This document shows positions 1-5,298 of a stretch of DNA of 6,681 bases, in pieces (within the stretch, counting starts at the first letter, position 1; every line of letters starts with the position of its first letter). Under the pieces are notes generated by a model. The model searched no databases. It was not told the origin of the DNA and saw only the letters and a program-made list of their open reading frames with translations. The stretch is from NCBI GenBank assembly GCA_021810175.1, contig JAJZJJ010000165.1, forward strand, positions 1-6,681, written 5' to 3'. The DNA is from Acidobacteriota bacterium (GTDB lineage Bacteria > Acidobacteriota > Terriglobia > Terriglobales > Acidobacteriaceae). The translations under genes were made by a program, and so were the position numbers.

Positions 1-462
1 CGCTCGGCCGCCTCGCTGCTGCGCAATCTCCGCCGCAACCTTGCTCCCGGCGACCTGCTGCTCCTCGGCGTCGATCACATCAAGGATCGCAACACCCTGC
101 TGCGCGCCTACAACGACTCCGCCGGCGTCACTGCCAGCTTCAACCGCAATATCCTCACCCGGATTAACCGCGAACTGGCAGCCAGCTTCCGCCCCGGCCT
201 CTTCCGCCACCGCGCCATCTGGAACGACCGCGAGCACCGCATCGAGATGCACCTGGAGAGCCTCGTCTCCCAGACCGTGAACCTTCGCGCCCTCGACCTC
301 ACCGTCCAGTTTGTCCGCGGCGAAAGCATCCACACCGAAAACAGCTACAAGTTCACGCCCGACTCCGTCTCCGGCCTCCTTGCCGCCTGCAACTTCGCGC
401 GGCGCGGCTGCTGGACGGACAAAAACCGCTGGTTCGGCGTCTACCTGGCCGAAGCAGCCTGA
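1..462 (+). CDS. egtD: EgtD-like L-histidine N-alpha-methyltransferase, C-terminal part (5' end outside window)
   Basis: Reading frame 1 is open from the first base to TGA at 460-462, giving 153 residues of the C-terminal half of a SAM-dependent methyltransferase of the EgtD family (about 320 residues when complete). EgtD trimethylates the histidine alpha-amino group to hercynine, the first step of ergothioneine synthesis, in the cytosol. Visible landmarks are GDLLLLGVD at residues 17-25, AYNDSAGVTASFN at 36-48, RIEMHL at 80-85 and a GESIHTENSYKF segment near 108-119. Tyr37, Met83, Glu113 and Ser115 have the same spacing as the mycobacterial histidine-pocket residues I recall as Tyr206, Met252, Glu282 and Ser284. 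This supports true histidine specificity rather than a generic methyltransferase. The SAM-binding N-terminal half lies outside the window, so its partner (often egtB) cannot be checked. The gene is followed within 2 bases by a stem-loop and converges on the next gene. Family assignment is strong; the substrate is inferred from the pocket residues. Confidence 0.9.
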   Translation, partial: RSAASLLRNLRRNLAPGDLLLLGVDHIKDRNTLLRAYNDSAGVTASFNRNILTRINRELAASFRPGLFRHRAIWNDREHRIEMHLESLVSQTVNLRALDLTVQFVRGESIHTENSYKFTPDSVSGLLAACNFARRGCWTDKNRWFGVYLAEAA

Positions 463-464
463 TC

Positions 465-501
465 GGCTGAATGCAGTTCAGCCAGCTCATGCTGGTGCTG
501 A
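465..501 (+). terminator. Overlapping stem-loops just after the egtD-like stop codon, possible terminator
   Basis: GGCTGAA (465-471) and TTCAGCC (477-483) form a perfect 7-bp stem with a 5-base loop, starting two bases after the TGA at 460-462. A second hairpin, CCAGC (482-486) with GCTGG (491-495) and loop TCAT, overlaps it and can be extended by TCAG/CTGA (478-481 and 498-501) across a 2-base bulge. No T-run follows either stem, so this is not a textbook intrinsic terminator. The location between convergent genes makes a transcription-end or mRNA-3'-end role plausible. Confidence 0.4.
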
Positions 502-527
502 TTGAGGTCGTTGCGGGGCTGGGCTAT

Positions 528-1064
528 TTAGTAAAGGCCAGCCCGCTCCATCAGGCTCTGTCGCTTGTCCGGCGTCAGCGCTCCGGAAGTCCGCCACAGG
601 ACCTTCCCCTCCCGGTTCACCAGCAGCACCACCACCTGCTTCTGGTTCGGAATCTGCAGCTCGCTCAGGAATTTGCGCTTGTTGACGAAGAGGGGCACAA
701 TCCACTGCCAGCTTTCCGGATCGGTCTCATCGCTGCGCAGAGACGAAACATCCCACCACCGGAAAACGAAATTTTCGTTGTCGAACACCGGCAGTTCGTA
801 ATACCGGGCATGGAAATTGAGGTGCTGCAGTGCCCGCGCAACCGACATCCATGAGTTCACCTGCCCCTGCTGCTCAGGTGCAAACGACAAAATCAGGAGG
901 TTGATCCGCCCTTCCATCCCGCCAGGCAGAGTCACCTTCTGCTTATTCAGGTTATAGCTGCTGACCGCAGGAAAAGCCGCCTCCGCTGACAATTGCGCCG
1001 ACCAGGTCAGCACAGGAAAGCAGCAGAGAAACAACACGACAATCCATGGTGTTTGTCGACGCAA
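528..1064 (-). CDS. Small exported protein, thioredoxin-like fold without CxxC (hypothetical)
   Basis: This encodes 178 residues. Residues 1-23 look like a Sec signal peptide: an Arg-rich start (MRRQ), a hydrophobic core IVVLFLCCFPVLT, and small residues suited to cleavage around 23-29. The mature part has a beta-strand-like INLLILSFAPEQQ near 54-66, a helix-like segment at 68-81, and a C-terminal QVVVLLVNREGKVLWRTSG stretch near 143-161. That stretch resembles the last strands of thioredoxin, peroxiredoxin or ATP10-type proteins. The only cysteines (14 and 15) are in the signal peptide, so a redox role like thioredoxin is unlikely. The start is TTG at 1062-1064. The in-frame TAA lies two codons upstream, and the next in-frame ATG (residue 50) would delete the signal peptide. 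The Shine-Dalgarno is weak (GGA about 11 bases upstream). The gene converges with the egtD-like gene and diverges from the small membrane ORF. The family is not firmly recognised and the function is unknown, probably periplasmic. Confidence 0.72.
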   Translation of the reverse strand: MRRQTPWIVVLFLCCFPVLTWSAQLSAEAAFPAVSSYNLNKQKVTLPGGMEGRINLLILSFAPEQQGQVNSWMSVARALQHLNFHARYYELPVFDNENFVFRWWDVSSLRSDETDPESWQWIVPLFVNKRKFLSELQIPNQKQVVVLLVNREGKVLWRTSGALTPDKRQSLMERAGLY

Positions 1065-1157
1065 GTCTTAGTCCGGAAGGGTCTTTCTTAAATCCTTCGA
1101 CGGCGAGAGAGCCCTGCGTGAATAGTACCATCGGCCGCTCTTCACCCCTGTCCAGCC

Positions 1158-1179
1158 CTCTCATGCTTTAGCATGGGAG
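1158..1179 (+). promoter_or_regulatory. Stem-loop covering a Shine-Dalgarno-like GGGAG
   Basis: CTCTCATGC (1158-1166) pairs with GCATGGGAG (1171-1179) around a TTTA loop. This gives nine pairs with one T-G wobble at 1161/1176. The 3' arm contains GGGAG (1175-1179), the only good purine-rich ribosome-binding sequence ahead of the small membrane ORF. Folded RNA would hide it. The element sits at the 3' end of the 116-base divergent gap 1065-1180. The stem is read directly from the sequence; a regulatory role is inference. Confidence 0.4.
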
Positions 1180-1180
1180 T

Positions 1181-1345
1181 GTGTTCAACCTGAACAAACG
1201 ACAAATGCTGCGCCTCTCGGGAGTTCTCTTCCTCCTCGCGGCGGTTGCATTCATCTTCACCTCCGTCCGCTGGATGGCCGCTATCGAAGTCATTCTGGCA
1301 GTGGCCATGTTCATGGCTGCGGCCCGCGAGGGCCAGACCCGGTAA
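1181..1345 (+). CDS. Tiny two-helix membrane protein (hypothetical)
   Basis: A short ORF ends at TAA 1343-1345. From GTG 1181 it gives 54 residues; from ATG 1205 it gives 46. From the ATG, residues 5-20 (GVLFLLAAVAFIFTSV) and about 23-41 form two hydrophobic segments joined by a short turn with Arg-Trp, and the tail REGQTR is polar. The extra residues from GTG (FNLNKRQ) are basic, as expected for a cytoplasmic N-terminus. The start is uncertain: GGGAG at 1175-1179 is too close to GTG 1181 and too far from ATG 1205, while CTG 1190 has ideal spacing. It precedes mqnE by 58 bases on the same strand, so co-transcription is likely. I do not recognise a family. Coding status rests on the hydrophobic pattern and tidy fit between neighbours, so a chance ORF is possible. 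Confidence 0.5.
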   Translation: MFNLNKRQMLRLSGVLFLLAAVAFIFTSVRWMAAIEVILAVAMFMAAAREGQTR

Positions 1346-1403
1346 CCGCCTTTCTCCGGCGATCCGCCGTCGCCTCCTGTCCCATCCGCATTATCATGAA
1401 AGA

Positions 1404-2531
1404 GTGACTGCACAGCTCTTTCGTACCGACGATCCCCGTCTCGCGCCCATTGCCGAGAAAGTCTTTTCCCAGGAACGCCTGAGCTTTGAAGATGGCCTGG
1501 CCCTTTATGGCTCCCCCGACATCCTCGCCGTCGGCTGGCTGGCGAACCATGTACGGGAGCGGATGCACGGCGACGTTGCCTACTTCAACGTCAATCGCCA
1601 CATCAATCCGACCAACGTCTGCGTCGCATCCTGTCGCCTCTGCGCCTTCGGCCGGATCAAGGGCACGGAAGGTTCCTACACCATGGCGCTTGAGGAAGCC
1701 TGGGCCACCGCCGCCTCCGGCTATAGCGAAGCCGTCACCGAGTTCCACATTGTCGGCGGTCTCCATCCGGATCTTCCGTTCGAGTATTTTCTCGATCTCG
1801 TGCGCGGTCTGAAGGAGCGTTTCCCCCAGGTCCACATCAAGGCCTTCACCATGGTCGAAGTCGCCTTCCTTGCGAAGCGCGCCAAACTGACCATTTCGGA
1901 AACGCTGAAGCAGATGAAGGAAGCTGGAGTCGATTCCATGCCCGGCGGCGGCGCGGAAATCTTCACCGATCGTGTCCGCCACATCATCTGCGATCACAAG
2001 ATCGACGGCGGCGAGTGGCTGGAAACCGCCCGCGCCGCACACAACCTCGGCCTTAAGTCCAACGCGACCATGCTCTACGGCCACATCGAAAACGACGAGG
2101 ACCGCGTCGACCACCTGCTGAAGCTGCGCGCCCTTCAGGATGACACGCATGGCTTCCAGACCTTCATCCCCCTCGCCTTCCATCCCGACAACACGCCACT
2201 CGACCACCTGCCCCGCACCACCGGCATGACTGACATCCGGCAAATTGCCGTCAGCCGTCTCCTGCTCGATAACTTCCCGCACATTAAGGCTTACTGGCAG
2301 ATGATGACGCCCAAAATCGCTCAGATCGCCCTGCGCTTCGGCGCTGACGATCTCGACGGCACCGTCATTGAGGAGAAGATCTACCACGACGCCGGAGCTA
2401 CCACGCCCCAGGGCATGAGGCGTCAGGACCTGACCCGGCTCATCACCGCTGCCGGACGCATCCCGGTCGAGCGCGACACCCTCTACCGCTCCGTCACCCG
2501 TACCGAGGAAACCTTCACCGTCGCCGTCTGA
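1404..2531 (+). CDS. mqnE: Aminodeoxyfutalosine synthase MqnE (radical SAM)
   Basis: MqnE joins 3-[(1-carboxyvinyl)oxy]benzoate to a SAM-derived adenosyl radical to make 6-amino-6-deoxyfutalosine, an early step of the futalosine route to menaquinone. With the GTG start at 1404 the protein has 375 residues, the usual family size. Signature features are NVCVASCRLCAFGR at 71-84, holding the CX3CX2C cluster motif (Cys73, Cys77, Cys80), then VGGLHPDLPFEYFLDL near 117-132, PGGGAEIF at 180-187 and NATMLYGHIE at 220-229. The frame stays open back to 1245, but that extension is low-complexity, overlaps the small membrane ORF and resembles no MqnE N-terminus. MTAQLFRTDDPRLAPIAEKV is the expected beginning. 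The start has a poor Shine-Dalgarno (AAAGA directly abutting GTG). No other menaquinone gene lies in the window. It could be confused with MqnC, but the CRLCAFGR cluster context and PGGGAEIF favour MqnE. Confidence 0.94.
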   Translation: MTAQLFRTDDPRLAPIAEKVFSQERLSFEDGLALYGSPDILAVGWLANHVRERMHGDVAYFNVNRHINPTNVCVASCRLCAFGRIKGTEGSYTMALEEAWATAASGYSEAVTEFHIVGGLHPDLPFEYFLDLVRGLKERFPQVHIKAFTMVEVAFLAKRAKLTISETLKQMKEAGVDSMPGGGAEIFTDRVRHIICDHKIDGGEWLETARAAHNLGLKSNATMLYGHIENDEDRVDHLLKLRALQDDTHGFQTFIPLAFHPDNTPLDHLPRTTGMTDIRQIAVSRLLLDNFPHIKAYWQMMTPKIAQIALRFGADDLDGTVIEEKIYHDAGATTPQGMRRQDLTRLITAAGRIPVERDTLYRSVTRTEETFTVAV

Positions 2532-2550
2532 CGCTGTCTCATCCGCCGCC

Positions 2551-2571
2551 GGGCACCGGCGCGCCGGGCCC
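2551..2571. terminator. GC-rich palindrome between convergent mqnE and opgC-like genes
   Basis: The 39-base gap between the two stop codons holds the perfect 12-bp palindrome CCGGCGCGCCGG (2556-2567). It is flanked by GGG (2551-2553) and CCC (2569-2571), which can extend it across a small internal loop. Folded, it gives a CCGG/CCGG stem with a CGCG loop. No T-run follows on either strand, so a bidirectional terminator is only a possibility. Confidence 0.3.
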
Positions 2572-3785
2572 TATTGGGCAATTTCCGGCGCGTTGCGCAG
2601 CTTCTCTTCGCCTGCGTCCGCCAGCGAAGAACGCTCGCTGCCTGCCCCCAGGGAAGGCTGCGCCGCTTTGGCCGCCATCTTCTCCCGGCGGCGTCTCCGC
2701 ACCTCCCTGGCGGCCACAAAGAACAGCGCCACAAACGTCACCGACGTCAGCAGAATCGCCGTCGGCCAGCCCAGCTGCTTCATGTCGCCGTAAAGCAGCG
2801 CCAATCCGGCAAACACGAAAAACAGGTGCGCACAAAACACCTGGAGCGAAGCCTTGCCCATCGTCAGGAATGGCTCGTGATGGATCAGCATCACCACCCA
2901 CTTCCGCAGCCACCAGAAAAAGATGGTGAACGCCACCAGATTCACCACCCGCAGCGGCCCCAGCTGCCACTTGTCCACCAGAATGCCCAGCGCCGGCCAG
3001 TTCAGATGCGGCCCCAGCCAGCCGTATCGGCAGAGAAAGAAGAACACGCAAATGGCTCCGCTCACCGGGATCGCCCAGCGAGGCACCCGGTTCAGTGGCA
3101 CATCGCCTCGCGCCGATTCCGCGCCAATCCACAGCCCCGTCGCCCATACCGCCTGCCACGCAAACAGATTGAAAGCCCCGGTTTCGTGTACTGGAATATT
3201 CAGCTGGGTTACCTGGTTCAGAGCATGGTTAAACACCGTCTTCAGGCCGAACTGCGCGCCCAGCCACAGCGCCGCGCTTCCCGCCAGCACCGTTCGCCAT
3301 CCCAGCCGCCGCGCCGCTGACAGCACCAGCGGGGAAAGAAACAAAAACAGAATGTACATCGGCAGGATGTCCAGCAGCGGCGGACAATAGAGCAAAAACA
3401 GCGCTCCCACCACACCCGCCACTGGATGCGCCAGATAGAAGTCCAGCATGTTCGTCAGCGCCAGCCGATGCACATGCACCGCGTATGCCGCCACCACCGT
3501 GAAGGTGAAGGCGATCAGCGCCATATGGTAGCCGTAAATCTTCAGCGAGCGCCGCCACAGATGCCGCCGCACCCCACTCTCGTTCACACTGTGCTCGCGG
3601 GAGTAGATGCGCGCCACCAGCAGCGCCGACAGAAAAACGAACCCTTCAGCCGCCGAGACGAATCCGAACGGCTGCGCCGCAAAATCGCTGAAACGCGTGG
3701 GCAGATGCACCAGGATCATCCACGCGAGGAACAAACCGCGCAGTGCATCAAGTTCGGGACGCCGCTCGAGCTTGGGAAATCGCAT
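2571..3785 (-). CDS. opgC: OpgC-like integral membrane acyltransferase
   Basis: This is a 404-residue polytopic membrane protein of the OpgC / acyltransferase-3-like group. In proteobacteria OpgC adds succinyl groups to osmoregulated periplasmic glucans from the inner membrane. The N-terminus RRPELDALRGLFLAWM (8-23) with Asp13, His27 in LVHLP, and AAEGFVFLSALLVARI at 45-60 are characteristic. About ten hydrophobic segments follow (near 15-28, 45-60, 84-104, 121-135, 139-156, 163-178, 205-221, 237-252, 279-301, 313-332 and 340-359; some may pair as re-entrant). SLQVFCAHLFFVF at 313-325 carries a conserved-looking His320. The last 45 residues form a charged cytoplasmic tail beginning with a run of arginines (363-367). 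E. coli OpgC is slightly shorter (about 385). ATG 3783-3785 is the natural start, with a weak ribosome-binding site. No opgG or opgH is in view, so the glycan substrate here is unknown. The family call is good; the succinyl-glucan role is inference. Confidence 0.88.
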   Translation of the reverse strand: MRFPKLERRPELDALRGLFLAWMILVHLPTRFSDFAAQPFGFVSAAEGFVFLSALLVARIYSREHSVNESGVRRHLWRRSLKIYGYHMALIAFTFTVVAAYAVHVHRLALTNMLDFYLAHPVAGVVGALFLLYCPPLLDILPMYILFLFLSPLVLSAARRLGWRTVLAGSAALWLGAQFGLKTVFNHALNQVTQLNIPVHETGAFNLFAWQAVWATGLWIGAESARGDVPLNRVPRWAIPVSGAICVFFFLCRYGWLGPHLNWPALGILVDKWQLGPLRVVNLVAFTIFFWWLRKWVVMLIHHEPFLTMGKASLQVFCAHLFFVFAGLALLYGDMKQLGWPTAILLTSVTFVALFFVAAREVRRRRREKMAAKAAQPSLGAGSERSSLADAGEEKLRNAPEIAQ

Positions 3786-3926
3786 GCTTCAGGGGCCTGC
3801 CAGTCCAGACCATAAATGTTTAGACGCCAGCCAATTTTTCGGGTTGCGCCTCGGCCTCATCCGCCTCAGTCGATTCCCAACCCTGCGTCCCAGGGCCAAC
3901 CCGGCCCTCTGATCCAGAAAATATAC

Positions 3927-3950
3927 ACCGGCTTGCCCTAAAAAGCCGGT
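3927..3950 (-). terminator. Intrinsic terminator of the gcdH-like gene, overlapping its stop codon
   Basis: On the minus strand ACCGGCTT (3950-3943) and AAGCCGGT (3934-3927) make a perfect 8-bp stem with an 8-base loop. GTATATTTTC (3926-3917) follows, a T-rich tail. The TAG stop (3940-3938) lies in the loop, so the 5' arm encodes the last three residues of the dehydrogenase. The structure and tail fit Rho-independent termination. It would separate this gene from the downstream opgC-like gene. Confidence 0.55.
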
Positions 3951-5128
3951 ATCCCCGTCACACTCTGCCCCAGAATCAGCGTGTGTATGTCGTGCGTCCC
4001 CTCGTACGTCTTGACCGACTCCAGGTTCATCATGTGCCGCATCACCGGAAAGTCGTCCGTAATCCCGTTGGCGCCCAGCACATCCCGCGCCAGCCGCGCG
4101 CATTCCAGCGCCATCCACACGTTGTTCCGCTTGGCCATGGAGATATGCTCATGGCTCGACTTTCCCGCATCCTTCAGCCGCCCCACCTGCAGAATCAGCA
4201 GCTGCCCCTTGGTGATCTCCGAAATCATCCAAACCAGCTTCTCCTGCACCAGCTGATGCCCGGCAATCGGCTGATCCCGAAACTGCTTTCGCAGCCGTGA
4301 GTACTGCAGCGCCGTGTCGTAACACGACATCGCCGCTCCCACCGCGCCCCACGCAATCCCGTACCGCGCCTGGTTCAGGCACATCAGCGGCGACTTCAGC
4401 CCGTCGCTGCCGGGCAGCACATTCGCCGCCGGAATCCGCACATCCTGCATCGACAATCCCGAAGTCACCGATGCCCGCAGCGACCACTTCCCGTGAACAT
4501 CCCACGCCTTGAATCCCGGCCGGTCCGTCTCCACCAGAAAGCCTCGCACCCGCCCGTCCGGCGTTTCCGGATCCCCATAGACCCGCGCCCAGATCACCGC
4601 CACATCCGCAATGCTGCCCGACGTGATCCACATCTTTTCGCCGTTCAGGATGTACTCATCCCCGGATCGATCCGCCCTGGTCCGCATCCCGCCGGGGTTC
4701 GATCCAAAATCGGGCTCCGTCAGCCCAAAACAACCCAGCTTTTCGCCCGAGGCCATCGCCGGCAGCCACTGGTCCTTCTGCGCCTCCGACCCGAAGGTAA
4801 AGATTGGATACATCACCAGCGCCGACTGCACGCTGACAAAGCTCCGCACCCCCGAATCGCCCCGCTCCAGCTCCTGCATCACCAGCCCGTACTCCACATT
4901 GGACATTCCGGCGCACCCATAACCCTCCAGGCTGGCCCCGAAAAAACCCAGTTGTCCCATCTGTGGCACCAGCTCCCGCGGAAACCTTCCTGCACGATTG
5001 CATTCCTCAATGATCGGAATCAGGTTATCCTCTATGAACTGACGGGCGGTGTCGCGGGCCAGACGTTCATCATCGTCCAGCAGGTTGTCGTATCCGATAA
5101 AGTCAACGCCTTTAAACGGGAAGGCCAT
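3938..5128 (-). CDS. gcdH: Acyl-CoA dehydrogenase of the glutaryl-CoA dehydrogenase type
   Basis: This is a 396-residue FAD-dependent acyl-CoA dehydrogenase, full family length. Glutaryl-CoA dehydrogenase oxidises and decarboxylates glutaryl-CoA to crotonyl-CoA in lysine, tryptophan and aromatic breakdown, passing electrons to ETF. Matches to the GCDH subfamily include GVRSFVSVQSALVMYPI (93-109) with Arg95, the counterpart of the glutarate-binding Arg94 of human GCDH. Also present are LGCFGLTEPDFGSNP (131-145), the FAD-site segment WITS (167-170), LNQARYGIAWG (251-261), and TYEGTHDIHTLILGQ (374-388) with Glu376 as the catalytic base. These motifs resemble the human enzyme much more than short- or medium-chain dehydrogenases. 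The start ATG 5126-5128 has GGAG (5142-5139) ten bases upstream. No electron-transfer flavoprotein or lysine-degradation gene is adjacent, so decarboxylating versus non-decarboxylating activity cannot be settled. It is divergent from the zinc-ribbon gene. Confidence 0.92.
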   Translation of the reverse strand: MAFPFKGVDFIGYDNLLDDDERLARDTARQFIEDNLIPIIEECNRAGRFPRELVPQMGQLGFFGASLEGYGCAGMSNVEYGLVMQELERGDSGVRSFVSVQSALVMYPIFTFGSEAQKDQWLPAMASGEKLGCFGLTEPDFGSNPGGMRTRADRSGDEYILNGEKMWITSGSIADVAVIWARVYGDPETPDGRVRGFLVETDRPGFKAWDVHGKWSLRASVTSGLSMQDVRIPAANVLPGSDGLKSPLMCLNQARYGIAWGAVGAAMSCYDTALQYSRLRKQFRDQPIAGHQLVQEKLVWMISEITKGQLLILQVGRLKDAGKSSHEHISMAKRNNVWMALECARLARDVLGANGITDDFPVMRHMMNLESVKTYEGTHDIHTLILGQSVTGIPAF

Positions 5129-5138
5129 GGTTAGGTCG

Positions 5139-5142
5139 CTCC
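5139..5142 (-). promoter_or_regulatory. Ribosome-binding site of the gcdH-like gene
   Basis: GGAG on the minus strand lies ten bases before ATG 5128-5126, which supports that start. The spacing is a little long but acceptable. Confidence 0.5.
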
Positions 5143-5161
5143 GGAAGGAAAATCATACCGC

Positions 5162-5203
5162 CTCGCGTCTCGGTTCCGGAAACGGTTCGCTCGCGTCGCG
5201 GTT
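5162..5203. repeat. Pair of 14-bp direct repeats in the divergent intergenic region
   Basis: CTCGCGTCTCGGTT (5162-5175) recurs as CTCGCGTCGCGGTT (5190-5203), 13 of 14 bases identical, with a 28-bp period. A palindromic TTCCGGAA (5174-5181) lies between them. The repeats sit between the divergent gcdH-like and zinc-ribbon genes, where operator sites would be expected. Function is unknown, and chance similarity in GC-rich DNA cannot be excluded. Confidence 0.4.
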
Positions 5204-5221
5204 TCACGAAGTGAAACCCGC
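5198..5221. repeat. Inverted repeat with GAA loop, upstream of zinc-ribbon gene
   Basis: GGTTTCAC (5200-5207) and GTGAAACC (5211-5218) are perfect 8-bp arms separated by GAA. The stem extends by GC/GC across one bulged C (5219). It could be a dyad operator, a dispersed palindromic repeat or an RNA hairpin in the zinc-ribbon leader. Its position 78 bases before the ATG fits either a promoter-proximal operator or a leader element. Confidence 0.5.
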
Positions 5222-5249
5222 TTTCGGGGGCGGCCAAATCTCTCCCGAA

Positions 5250-5266
5250 CCGCACCGCTCGTGCGG
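5250..5266. repeat. Second short inverted repeat upstream of zinc-ribbon gene
   Basis: CCGCAC (5250-5255) and GTGCGG (5261-5266) pair perfectly around the 5-base loop CGCTC. It lies 22 bases before the Shine-Dalgarno of the zinc-ribbon gene and so probably falls within its mRNA leader. A role in expression is only inferred. Confidence 0.4.
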
Positions 5267-5287
5267 GAATTGAATCAGAGGAACAAC

Positions 5288-5293
5288 GAGGAA
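5288..5293 (+). promoter_or_regulatory. Strong ribosome-binding site of the zinc-ribbon gene
   Basis: GAGGAA ends five bases before ATG 5299, the best Shine-Dalgarno in the window. It fixes this start and suggests efficient translation. Confidence 0.75.
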
Positions 5294-5298
5294 TCACC

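Noticed and set aside
471..854. 127-codon plus-strand frame opposite the exported protein gene
   Set aside because: Gln/Leu/Pro-rich shadow frame with no motif. The minus-strand frame has a signal peptide and globular composition.
1245..1403. N-terminal extension of mqnE back to ATG 1245
   Set aside because: The added 53 residues are low-complexity, overlap the small membrane ORF and exceed normal MqnE length. GTG 1404 gives the family N-terminus.
1311..2387. 358-codon open frame on the minus strand inside mqnE
   Set aside because: It is antisense to a gene with clear radical SAM motifs; its product is Val/Gly/Asp-rich with no recognisable domain. Long antisense frames are common in GC-rich genes.
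2539..3159. Minus-strand frame of 206 codons overlapping the opgC-like gene
   Set aside because: Gly/Ala/Arg-rich alternate-frame translation of the same DNA, with no membrane segments or motif.
3786..3937. Promoter for the opgC-like gene in the 152-base gap
   Set aside because: A TTGGCT and an AT-rich CATTTATGG are present on the minus strand but their spacing (about 13 bases) does not fit a standard promoter. Nothing else could be supported in the gap.
3789..4118. Minus-strand frame bridging the gcdH 3' end and the gap before the opgC-like gene
   Set aside because: Out-of-frame Gly/Arg/Ala-rich translation that crosses the terminator hairpin and resembles no family.
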